This document shows, piece after piece, positions 49,262 through 60,853 of a DNA stretch of 64,000 nt. How positions within the stretch are numbered: the first letter of the stretch is position 1; every line of letters starts with the position of its first letter. The DNA lies in contig JAJEKB010000411.1 in the NCBI GenBank assembly GCA_022393335.1, forward strand, positions 35,524 through 99,523. Direction: 5' to 3'. This DNA is from Macrotrachela quadricornifera. Taxonomy: Eukaryota; Rotifera; Eurotatoria; Philodinida; Philodinidae. The notes beneath the pieces were generated by a model, which was not told where the DNA came from, did not search any database, and worked only from the letters and a program-made list of their open reading frames with translations. The translations under genes and the position numbers were made by a program.

Positions 49262-50322
49262 TTAATTGTTTTCATTCTTATCAGGATAAAATTGTAAAGC
49301 TACTCCATTAATACAATAACGTTGATAAGTAGGTCGTGGTCCATCATCAAATACATGACCTAAATGTGCTTTACACTAAAATAAAATTAACAAAAGTTTT
49401 TAATATTAAATATTATATTTTTAAAATATACAAACTTTTGAACAATGAACTTCTGTTCGAGTCATACCATATTTTCGATCAATATTTGTTGCAACATTTT
49501 CTTCAATAGCTGCCTGATAAAATGATGGCCAACCTGTACCACTATTATATTTATGTTTTGAACTATATATACATATAATCATCTTTATATATATATATAT
49601 ATATATATCTAGATTAAATATTCTTTACCTGAATAAAGTTGAATTGCATACAACACATGTATAAATACCTGATTTTTTATTTGTATAAAGTTCACTTGTA
49701 AATGCCTTGAATAAAATGAAAATATATTATAATTATAAATATTCAATTTTACCTCTTCAGTACCAGCTAATTGAGTAACTTTATAAGCTAATAAACTTAA
49801 TTTATCAATATTATTATACCATAAAGCTATATATTATAATTAAAGTAATTCTTAATATAAAATTTTTAACTTACGAGTTTCAATAACATTAATTACTAAA
49901 AATTTTGCTTGTTTTTCTTTTCGTTCAGTAATTGGTACAGGAAGATCACCAATATATATTAATTTATTTTGTCCATTTCGTATTTTAGCTGATAATATAT
50001 ATGTATTATGTGGATTGATTTTTGATAATGGATATTTAAGTTTAAATGGTAAAATAAATGAACGTGCTGTAGTATTATTATAAAATTTAACTTTAGTTCG
50101 AGCTATTGATTGTGGTCGATCATCACGTGTAAAACGAAGCTCAACAATAAGATAAGAATTTTTATCTGCAATTGGTAATGTACTATTACCATGTACTTCG
50201 CCATGTATAATAGCATGAGTTATTCTTCTAGATTGATTCAATAATTCGTTTGGTTGTCGAGAAATAATTACACGAAAAAGGAAAGTAATAAATACATATA
50301 AAAATATTTGATGATGTTTCAT
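49262..50322 (-). CDS. Secreted methionine-R-sulfoxide reductase fused to a YbaY/YscW-like domain
   Basis: Five exons (49875-50322, 49753-49826, 49629-49705, 49436-49562, 49262-49375) join in phase to 279 residues. Residues 1-21 form a signal peptide ([20 protein letters not shown]). About 35-145 read as a beta-rich domain of the YbaY/YscW-lipoprotein type: [67 protein letters not shown]. About 155-275 are an MsrB (SelR) domain with both zinc pairs (CVVC and CSKC), [20 protein letters not shown] and the catalytic Cys in RYCING. MsrB reduces the R epimer of methionine sulfoxide in proteins; the leader predicts action in the ER or outside the cell. The N-terminal domain is known chiefly from bacterial envelope lipoproteins, and its role here is unknown. 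Four introns and host-like codon use argue against contamination. The first intron lies at the domain junction. Confidence 0.88.
49589..49606. repeat. (AT)n microsatellite in an MsrB intron
   Basis: Short AT dinucleotide run within the 66-base intron between the second zinc-site exons. Confidence 0.75.
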
Positions 50323-53300
50323 GATGTAAAGAAAGATTCTTTTTTTTATTTAATTATTGAAATTGAATATATATAAGGCAAATGTTCTTATCATATGTTG
50401 TAATATGATCATTTCATTTGTGGTTCGACCACAGATATATTATTAATCTAGAGAGAAAATGAAGAAGGTAAATTAAGGTCAAAAGAGATATATTTAAACA
50501 TATGGTTTTCATATATTCATTGATTAACTAAATCTGAAGGTTAAATCATTTTTTGATCGATGACAAAAATGAATAATTTAATGAAACTGAGAAACAACTT
50601 TATGATCTTAAAACGAAAAAATCATTTGTTAATGAGAAAAATACGTACATTGGAAAGAAAAATGTGCTTTCCACTTACCTATCAAAGTATATGTTGTTTT
50701 ATTCTTTTATTTTATCGAAGCTTTTAGGCAAATATATCATGAGAGATATAGTGAAAGAATGAAAATTATAGCGCGTAATGATTAGAGGAACGAAAGAGAT
50801 TCGAGATATTGAGAAACGCACTATTTCGAATCGGCATGTTCATGAAAAAAGAAAATATTCTAACATACTTTTTTCATAAGTCGCGATCGTATATAAACAA
50901 TACGTTGATATATATGTGCATACATCTATAGATCTCCGATAGTTGTATATAAACAGAAAAGTTAGAAAATTCATTTTTTGTTCTGGACGATCTTTTTTTT
51001 TTTCTTTTTGATATAAACATTTCTTTCACTGATCGAAAATTTATCCATTACTAAGGTGGAGGAAATGCAAAACTAGAGCAAATTTTTCATTCGTTTATTT
51101 TATGGACGAGTAGATGCAACTCGATGAGCTGAATCCAAATATACATAATAAATCAAAAAAAGAGCAAATTTTAGTATCAAAAGGTAAATAAAACCTACAA
51201 AAATCTAAGATTCCAAAAAAAATAGCATTTTTAGTAAAAATCCTCTCTCGATTTTTCAGATTTTTCAAAAGTGTTCATAATCAGGAGGTTCTTACTTTAG
51301 AGAAGCATTACTGTAAATAAAAATTGTAAATTAATAGAAATAAAAATTTTATTTACAAAAAAAAATTGACAATAATAGAAATAATATTTATTCAATTGAA
51401 AAGATTAGATTTATTTTAAAAGTATTATTTTATTAAAGAATAAAGAAATTTTTGAGAACATATTAAATTAATATAGAAGAAAATTCATTTCGAAAGAAGA
51501 TGTATTCTATTTTCTACTTGTTTGACAGGTAATATAAGAAAAATTAGACGAATGCAAATATTTCACAAATGATTATATATCTAAAACCTTCACTATATAC
51601 CATATATAGGAAATATTGTTGTTAAATAATGATCAGCAGAACACTTTATAGTATACTATCGTATTATATGAAGAAAAAAATAAATAGTTGATAAGCAATA
51701 GATGATTGATCTCAATTAAATTGCACTCATTCGATCAAATAAATAAAACGAATTGTCAAGGTTTTCTCTAATTGAATATTAACCATCTCCAGTTACATTC
51801 CCTATTTTATTCACAAAAAATTTATTTGGTCATATTTTTGTATAACTTTGAGACTTGTAAATATTAACAATAGATAATCTTTGTTGATAAGATGTTACAT
51901 GTAACACATGTTTGATTTAGTAATCGTTCATAGAAAAAAACGTTAAATAACATCAATTCAATAATTAAAAATTTTATGGTAAATAATAAAGAATACGAAA
52001 ATCAATGGCATTGTGTTCTTCGAAATACAGAGAAGGAGAAATTTGCAAGGCAATCTTTTAGTGCTTTTCTGTCACTAATAACAATTAAATCCTATTTGAA
52101 TAATCAGATTAAATAGTAATGACAAGAAAAAACTAAAAAATTTCAGATATGAAAGTAGTTAGTCCTATGTTCATGGGGTCAGAAGACAAGAACTTGATAA
52201 AGATTAAAATATTTTTACTGCTAAAACATTAAATACAATATGAATAAAGAGAATAAGTATATTATCAACAAAAACAGATTCAATTTTCAAAGAACATTCA
52301 TGAAAACAATCTACCTAAAAATGTTTATTCTTTCATCTTATTTGAAAGGACTGAAATTAATATAAAACCACAATTTATACAAACCAAACCTAAAGGATAA
52401 TCATACCTAAACATATATCACACGACACAAGCATTGTCGTATAACAATATTAATGAAAGAATCAAGAAATCATACTTACTACCTTTCAAAATCATATTTG
52501 AAGATTAACAATATCTAGCTAAAATATAAATATTCAATGAACTTGTTAAATACAATAATAGGTTAAATGTAAATGATACTTCTTCTTCGAAGGACATTCT
52601 ATTGAAATATACTTGTGTTTTATATCAATGATGCATCAGCCAATGAAATTCTCATTGAAAAGCTTTTATGACTAAATTTGATTTGTAATTTATTATTTTA
52701 AATTAGTTTATCTACGTGTGTTTCACCATCATATTTTTCATGAGTGAAACATTGATCTAACTTAATCTCTTATTTTTGAACTTCATATATCAGCTGATCA
52801 TATAGCACGGATATTACACGATGATCAACCTATTATACTTGAATAATAATTGATTTTTATTCTGAATATAATATGTAATCTATCCTTCAAAACACGTTAT
52901 ATATTCAATAATACATATTGCAATTATTCAAATAAAATATTGCCTTAAATATCAACAATTTCGACATAAACTACATAATTGTATCAATAACCTAAAATGT
53001 ATTAAACATATGAAGAAATTCATCTTTACATTCCCAAATGACTTAATATCATCAAATGTGCGAATATGTGCACATTTACATATGAATGGAGCATCTACAC
53101 TAATTATTTATCATATTGATAGTATATTCAATGCAATACATGATGATGCGTATAAACATGTAGAGATGATTCATGAATAATAAATGATACTAAGAATTTA
53201 GATTTCATTGATCTTAAAAATTATGAAAACTATAAGGCCATTACTTGGTAACTCCGTTAGTTATACAACATAATATAGCATAGAATCATCAATTAATGAG

Positions 53301-53752
53301 CAAAGCATCTCGACATAATCATACAACTATGAAATTTGATGCACATCTTGTATGTAATAATAGTATAATCAAATAATTTTCTTCGTCAAGTCAAAGCGAA
53401 TGAATTAAATAAAATTCATTATTATCTTCTCAATCTTAATCTTTATTTTTCTCTATCTGTTTGACTTTATAGTACAATTGATTAGCAGAAAGTTTAGAAA
53501 CTATAAATGTACACAACATATATATTATTATTTTAAATATTGATATTATTTCAAGATAATATTCTTTGAAGAAAAAATAATATTAAATAAATTCATTTGA
53601 AGAATAGATTTATTTTTGATTATTATCAGAAGATAAATGACGAAAAAAAATGCACTGTAATGTTTTTATATAAAGAAACATGCACATAAAAATAATGAAA
53701 TAAAATGAATCCTTTAATAATTATAAGTACCATCATCATGGTATTGCCCATT
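50323..53752. other. Gene-free stretch
   Basis: About 3.4 kb of AT-rich DNA, with no start-codon ORF of useful length and no splice-linked coding blocks seen on either strand. Confidence 0.5.
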
Positions 53753-55401
53753 TTAATAACCTTTTCGTGGTACAAAATTAGGAAAATCCGTTTGAACACC
53801 ACCATTAAATCGATTACGTGTTTGATCAAAAGTAGGAGATGTTCCTACATTTGATGTTCCTACAACACCAGTTGTTATTGCACCACCGGCTACAAGAATA
53901 TAAAATAAATGAAGAAAAAGAAAAATTAACTATGATCTAACCTGCTGGTCCTGGTTGAACGAATGGAGCAATATTGACATTGGGTGGTGGAGGTACACCG
54001 GTACTGACCAAAGAAGCATATCCCCATTTAATAAGTTGAGCAACAGCAAAACGTTGACCATAGAAATTGATCAATGGTGGTAAAATATACACTATGAAAA
54101 TAAAAATTTATATCTTTTTATCTTTCTAATAACAATACTTACTACCGCCTGTTGGTGAAAAGATAATTGTTTGATAGGTAATTCTATCATAAAAGATTGG
54201 TAACCATGGAAAAAGTGAAATAAGTGGTGGAAAATTTCCTATTGAAAAAGAAATATTTTTATACAGAAAAAAAGAGCAAATTAAATTTACTAATAGGAAA
54301 TTTACGAATATTTGGATAGTGACGAACAGGAAAACGAACACGTTTATATGAACGTTTTTTTCGATGATTTTTGTCATCATAATCTTTGTTGTCATAATCT
54401 TTGTTTCCGTGACCTTTGTTGCCGTAACCTTTGTTTCCATGATGATTACCACGATAATTGTTACCTCCTCGATAGTTTCTATCTCGGCCATAATTACCAT
54501 GTCCTTTCCCACGCCATTTTGGATCATATTTTTGTTCCCAATCATCAGCAGCAGAAATCCAAAGATCTAATGATCCAGGCATTGATCGCTTATACTCACG
54601 AATTGGTCCATGATCGCCAATATCTTGACCATATCTTCGTGGATCTTTTCCCTCATAGCCTGAGACTTCTTTATGTCTACTATAATATCTATCACCGTTA
54701 CGATAACCACCTCCGTAATCATTATCACGATCTTTGTAACCACCATAGGATCCGCCATAATTATTACCATGTCCTCCATAATTATCCTTACCGTATCCTC
54801 CATAACTATTTCCATACTATTTTATAAGAAAAATAATACTATTAAAAATAATTTTTATATTTTACATACGCCGTAATTATAATTTTTGTCTAGAAGAGAG
54901 ATGATAAATTCGAAATTTATAAAAACAAAGAGAAAGAAGAAAAAAAATAAACTCACATTTGTACACCTTTCTTGTAGCTAGATAAATAATTTGAATATAA
55001 TGAGGTAAAAATTAAAAATAAAGACATTTAACTTACTTGTTCGTGTTGTTGTTGTTGTGGTTGTAGTTGTAGTTGTAGTTGTAGTTGTGGACGCTAAATT
55101 AATTTTAATACAATAATAAAAAAAATCAAATAAAAAATTCAACTTACGTTGCACAGTTATTATTTCAACTATAATAATAAAATTAGTTTCAATGAAATAT
55201 AAAGAAAATACAGTCATCTGATATAATATTACCTGATATGTCAGCATCAGTAGTTTGAGCAAATGTGCAATTGATGTATACAAGAAGTAAGGCAAAAAGC
55301 AGTAAAACACGATTCCTGCTTAGATGAATCTTTTCAAATAAGAAAATCAAAACAATATATGTTCTTCAATCGAATAAAATTGTACATACTTTATAATGCA
55401 T
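53753..55401 (-). CDS. Secreted Thr-repeat, Gly/Asn/Tyr-rich structural-type protein
   Basis: Ten exons (55390-55401, 55233-55329, 55148-55168, 55037-55093, 54957-54977, 54870-54889, 54291-54816, 54143-54238, 53942-54091, 53753-53889) join in phase to 378 residues. The ATG exon codes only MHYK; it is followed by a hydrophobic signal core RVLLLFALLLVYINCTFA. Next is an almost pure Thr tract (13 or so) suited to O-glycosylation. A long low-complexity body (about 77-250) has repeats such as YGGYGK, YGGHGNN, YGGSYGGY and NKGYGNKGHGNKDYDNKDYD, rich in Gly, Tyr, Asn, Lys and Asp. A basic patch RKKRSYKRVRFPVR follows, possibly a processing site. The C-terminal 120 residues are Pro/hydrophobic and more ordered (FPPLISLFPWLPIFYD, ILPPLINFYGQRFAVAQLIKWGYASL). 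I recognise no family. Composition suggests a cuticle, adhesive or matrix secretion; that is inference. Confidence 0.75.
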
Positions 55402-58156
55402 TGTTATTCGTATATAACTATTCTTCAAACTTAAGTTAAATACAAGAAAACATTCGCTTTTTATAGTCAGTTCGATAGATTTTTTTTTCCTTTGTTTTTA
55501 ACATATTTATCTGCCTACATTATAAACTGAAAAATGAAATAAACAAAAAAATATGTTGTATTTCGTCTAGAATAGATTTACAGTGCAAATATTTGACCAT
55601 TATCATCATGTATGAAGGCGTACATACCATAAAAATAAAATAGTTTTAAAAATATTTAAACAAAATATGAGATATAATTTTTCTCATACTTGGAATATCA
55701 TAAGAACTATTTTGTATAACTATGTTTTTTTGCACGTGATAATGATGAATACAATGATAATTACATTTTTATTAGTAAGAAATAAAAAAGAAAATATCTA
55801 GAAGTAAATTATGAATCTATATAGAAAAAAAATATTCATTAGATTTTTTTGTTTTTGATAATTCATAATTAATAGACAATATTGAATTAGGTAAGAAAAT
55901 ATTCATAAGTAATGAAAATTTTTTGAGAAATAACGTTTGTTTCCATGTTAATCTTGTAAATGCTATCAATTATTATTATTATAATTTAATAGATTCTCAC
56001 ATATGTACGATCAATTTTTTATCTTGTTTAATCTTATCGTCAAGTTTTGATAATCAGAGCTTTAGACCATCATTCATAGTTAGATACTTGTTTTTTAAAT
56101 GTTATATTTGATTATAATTTTATGTAATAGATCTGTAGTGATGAGTGTATTTGTAGGACTATTTTCTTTAGAGAAAATTTATAGTTAAATGTATTCTGAA
56201 AAATATCTTTGTATTGATTTGCATAAAATCAATTTGAAATATTCGTTATACTTGTAAAAACCAACAAAAGAATTCAATCAAAATAGTAATTATTACAATT
56301 GTAAAAACAACTATTCTTTATTTTTTTTCATCTTTTTTGCTAAATGAATAAAAATTTTGATTGTTTTTGTAAGTCGTTTTATTTAGTGTATTATCTCTTA
56401 ATTGATCTTTGACAAATCTTCTTTTTAATGTTTTAATTTATTTCTCATCTTATAATTTTCAACGTAATTGAGATGAATCTTTGAAAGATTATTAATTTTA
56501 CTTAATGAATGAGGCAGATATCGGTTTAATTATACAATACAGATTAACTGCTTAAGTCACACATTTTAATATCTTTTTTTTTTCATATTAAGTATATCTT
56601 GTTTATAAGTGTTGTGCATTAATATAAAAGATTTTCTTTAAATATTTTATAGAAATATGTAATTGAAGACAAAGTTTATTATTATGTCTAGCTTATTAAC
56701 ATTATTACTTTTATTTAAATTATTGAATAATAGTTTCATATCGTTTAATGATAGATTACAGATACATGCATTGCTGTGTGCTCTCTCATATCATATGATG
56801 AACCATACAGTAAGTTATCAGATAATGATTGTATATACAGTTGTGAGACAAAAGCAGCTTCTACATAGTTTTTAAAGTAAATAAAAATCATTGAACTAGG
56901 CTTACACAGAGATTTTTAAAATAGAACAATTCTTCGTAGTCTAACATATTACATTTTCTTACAAGTATGATTTTCATTGAATTATTTCTTGAAGAATAAT
57001 TGTTTGCAATGGAAACTAGAAAGCAACTGATGTGCAAACATTGTATTCGAACTTATTCTATAACTAATTGTGTAGTATAAGAATCGAAATAGACGGTTTT
57101 TTTATCTGTAGTCTATCGCTAAAAAAGATATCAAAATTGACCAACAATTCAAATAAAACTAATAATAGTAAAAAGACAGCCATAATAATAAATATTGATT
57201 TCAATCATATATTAGTAAATGGAACAAATTTGTAGAATAAGCGAAAGAAAAATTATGTATTGTTTATTTGAACTGAAACAATACATCTGATATTGTAATT
57301 GTAATTAATAAAACTGATTTTTCTTTTTGTTTTTGAATTTTCATGCATATTATTTATCTAAGATGAAATATGTCCTATTACAATTTTTTTTCTGCATTAA
57401 AATAGTTTGTTTGATTGTTCATGAATAGAAAATATCAATTTAATATTTATATTTTTAACTTCATAATATAATCTTTTATCCTAATAAATATGCCAACTAA
57501 TTGTACATCTAACTTTATCAATAATTATCGATAAATATCTGAAAAAAAAAGCTATATATTGAATAAAATATAATGAAAACAAAATAGTTTTCAGTAAGAT
57601 AATCTCTAAGAATAATTTTTAATAGATTATGAATAATAATCAGATCATTAGTATTTCAGACAAACAATATTTGTTTATTGAAATAAATCTCTCAAGATCA
57701 TTCATGCATAAATAAATAAATATTATCATGAATCATTGCATTCTTCCTATCAAGGTAAAACAAATGAAGTCAATGATAAATATTTTTCTTTCAAATTTGA
57801 AAGAAATTTATATTATTTGCATTGTATCCTTGTTCATCTATATTCAACAACGAGAATAATACACACATACACACACACACACACGTGCAAATACAGAGAA
57901 AAAATGTGACAATAAACAGGAAGCAAAAAAAAAACAAGGGATGCAGAATAAATTCAAGGAATAAGAAACCTTTAATAATCATAAACAAACAAAAATTATG
58001 TACAAAATAAGAAGAAAAAGAAAAACAGAAGACAATTTTACTGATATATCGAGTCACGAGAAAAAAAAAGAACAAAATAGAACGTCAAACACATTCGTAA
58101 AAGGTAAGAAAACGAAAAGAATAAACAAAAACAAATGAATACATATTTAAAACTAA
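55402..58156. other. Intergenic, no gene seen
   Basis: AT-rich region without supported coding sequence. A (CA)n microsatellite lies at about 57861-57884; the 95-codon frame crossing it on the minus strand is low-complexity and rejected. Confidence 0.5.
57861..57884. repeat. (CA)n microsatellite
   Basis: About eleven CA units with one imperfect step near the left end. Confidence 0.85.
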
Positions 58157-58258
58157 TCACCATATAGGTGGTGGAGGTTGTGTTTGATGATGATTAGTGT
58201 TATTTTGTTGAACTTGTTTGGCTAATTGGGCTGGTGGTCGAAAACGGTTTGCATTATT
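58157..58258 (-). CDS. Orphan terminal exon
   Basis: A 102-base block preceded on the minus strand by GTTTAG and ending in TGA reads in one frame as NNANRFRPPAQLAKQVQQ, then NNTNHHQTQPPPPIW. Pro- and Gln-rich composition and host-like codons suggest a genuine final exon. No upstream exon could be found between 58260 and 60850, where the parent gene's intron would have to lie. It could alternatively be a relic or an alternative last exon of the B-box gene. Confidence 0.35.
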   Translation of the reverse strand, partial: NNANRFRPPAQLAKQVQQNNTNHHQTQPPPPIW

Positions 58259-60853
58259 CTAAACAAGATATATTGTTATATGATTTATTTATAAGTAAAT
58301 ATTCATTTAGTTAATCATTAAATTTTCCCAATTCATCTACTCTATAAACATGTTTTAATGAAACAATGATTCATAAACTCTAAAAACTAGATAAATACTA
58401 GTGTCTTTGTCTTTAATAAGATGATGAAAGAATAATATATATCTATTAAGACATTTTATGAATGACTGTTCATATGCATAAACAATTTAGATACTCTCAA
58501 ATATATAATAGAATATAAACACATTACATGCATTTGACTCATGATTTTAGTTAACTAATCATTCAACTCACACATTGTCGACCAATGTGGGAGAAATTGG
58601 CATAAGATTCGAGTAAAACTTGTCAAGATTCATCTAGCAACGTGTTCGAATTCCAAAACTTAACGAATTCTTCCTAATAGTATCATCAGAATTTTGATAG
58701 TTGAAAATACATATTTTTACTTTCTCTAAAGTTCTATCTAAAATGTCAAAAATCATAATCTGAACATACTGTTCGATAGAACTCGTCGAGTTGGTATTGA
58801 GATATTTAAAACACTTTCGAACAAATCTTGCGCTAATTTCACTTATATTATCAATTAAGTAAATAGTAATTGAATCACAAAATGTCTCAATAGATTTCAA
58901 TTATTCTATGTAATATTCATTTACCATTTTATTGAAATAGAAAAATTGTGTTGACTAATATCTTAAACTGGATCATTATACTTCTCATATATTTATATAT
59001 CAATCTTTGTATTTGAAGTTGATATGGATATATTTAAGTACTGATTACTATACATCTAAACATAATCTGATTTTTATTGAGACTTAGAACTTATAAAAAC
59101 TTTTTGTTATTCTGCAGAAATTATATATTAAAAATTTACAAGTGAAATGAAATACATATTAACAATTTTTGGAAAAAAATTTAAAAAGTCTAATAGAAAA
59201 TGAGTTGCTTACTTAGTGTACACAATAAATGGATTAAGTCTTATGACTATTCTAACAATTACGTGAAACGTTGATAGACATCTTATCTAATTTCTGAACT
59301 ACATAGAAATTTACAAAACAAAAAGAAATCTAGTAGAATAACATAGATAAGTATTGAGAGGAAATATTTCAGTAATAGAATATTGACATTCATGAAACTG
59401 ATTTGACCTTTTCATCTCTAACATTAATATTCAAATATTAGTAAATAGATTTCAACGTACTCCAATCGCCATTTAAATTAAAGATACTATTAATTTACAG
59501 AAATTTAAATTTTCTATCCATGTCACTGATGCATCAAATCATTTTCTTGAAAAAAAACTTTGCACTTTTTCAATTGATACTACTTTCGAGTTAAATGACA
59601 ATTGAAATCGGTTAAAACATATTTCAGTAATACTCTTTATATCTATTCTTTAAAATAATTCATTAATCAATAAAAACTATAAATCTGTCTTGAATGCTTC
59701 CAAGAATAATTTCTAATCATTTTGAATACATTGAGTGACCGATGATAAATGACTACTCTTTGCATTCATTCTTTCTTATTTTCTCTAAATCTTTCATTCA
59801 AAATCAAATATATGATAAAAGATAATGAAACAGGCTTCTCATAAGAGAGGTATCCAGAAGTGTACCCTCGATGTAGAGCTCATATTCTGATTATAACTAG
59901 ATCTCAATATGACTAGCAGCAGACTATAAAGATTCGTAGTCATAGGTCTTCGTAGTTGAATTATGATCATTTTATTTTATTTTCTAGTGATTTTCATATA
60001 TTTATCGAAAAGTGAAATAATGAAGTTTCGATGTGAAATTTTGCTTACGAACAGATCTGATCACTCTAAGAATATCTCATGAGCACAAATCCTTTTAGGC
60101 TTCTGCTTGTTCTATTGAGATTTATTTATAACCAAAAATTGAGCTCTAAATCGAAAGAATATTTCGGATACGTCTCTCGTCAGTTTGGTATGTGAAAAGT
60201 TAGTCTATAATTAGTTTTTTTAAGAGATTAGATAGAGCTTAATTTTTCTCATTTCTGACTGGGCACGGTTAGATAATCTTTGATATACAAATATTAGATT
60301 TTTTTTTCTATAAGTTAAAGTGCCATAGCTTAAGTTTACTAGTATCATTCCGTTTGTAATAATGTGAAATATTGAGATTAGAATTGATCAATGACCATCG
60401 TTATGCTTTATAATGAATTTTTTTGTCTCTGTCATGTTTTACCCTCAAGAAGAAGATGAAATCATTACATAGCAACTTTTGATCTTTAAATCCTGCTATA
60501 ATAGTTACTTCGTATTGAAAAAATCTTAAAACATTAGAATAATCCTGTCTAATTGATCATTCAGCACGAAAAAGATAAGTAATAGAAAAAGTTTTTTCAA
60601 AAAATATCTATTGACATAAAATATGAAGGATTTTGTGTATGCTATTGCCCACTAGTGTTAACCGTTAATGAATACTAATCTCAATATTGCAGCTTAGTAT
60701 AAATAAAATAACATTAGTACAACTGAAAAAATAAAAATCATCTATTTGTATATCAAAATGTAGAGTTTACAGCATTTTATTTTGTCATATATTTGATTTT
60801 GAACGAAACGTTTAAGGGTATAAGAAAGAATGAATAGAAAAAAACGTCATTCA
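58259..60853. other. Gene-free stretch
   Basis: An 88-codon minus-strand open frame (58634-58900) starts directly after a stop without an ATG and shows no domain. No other coding signal is visible. Confidence 0.5.

Noticed and set aside
49262..50322. Bacterial contamination as the source of the YbaY-MsrB gene
   Set aside because: Four short GT-AG introns, host-like codon use and a eukaryotic signal peptide make contamination unlikely; an old transfer remains possible.
54312..54827. Plus-strand His/Asp/Tyr-rich ORF of 171 codons
   Set aside because: Antisense of the Gly/Asn/Tyr-rich exon; the minus strand has signal peptide, splice sites and consistent phases.
57791..58075. Minus-strand hydrophobic Phe/Cys-rich ORF
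   Set aside because: Low complexity created by the (CA)n microsatellite and T-rich tracts.
58634..58900. 88-codon minus-strand frame
   Set aside because: Starts with TTG after a stop, no domain, no acceptor or donor in a sensible place.
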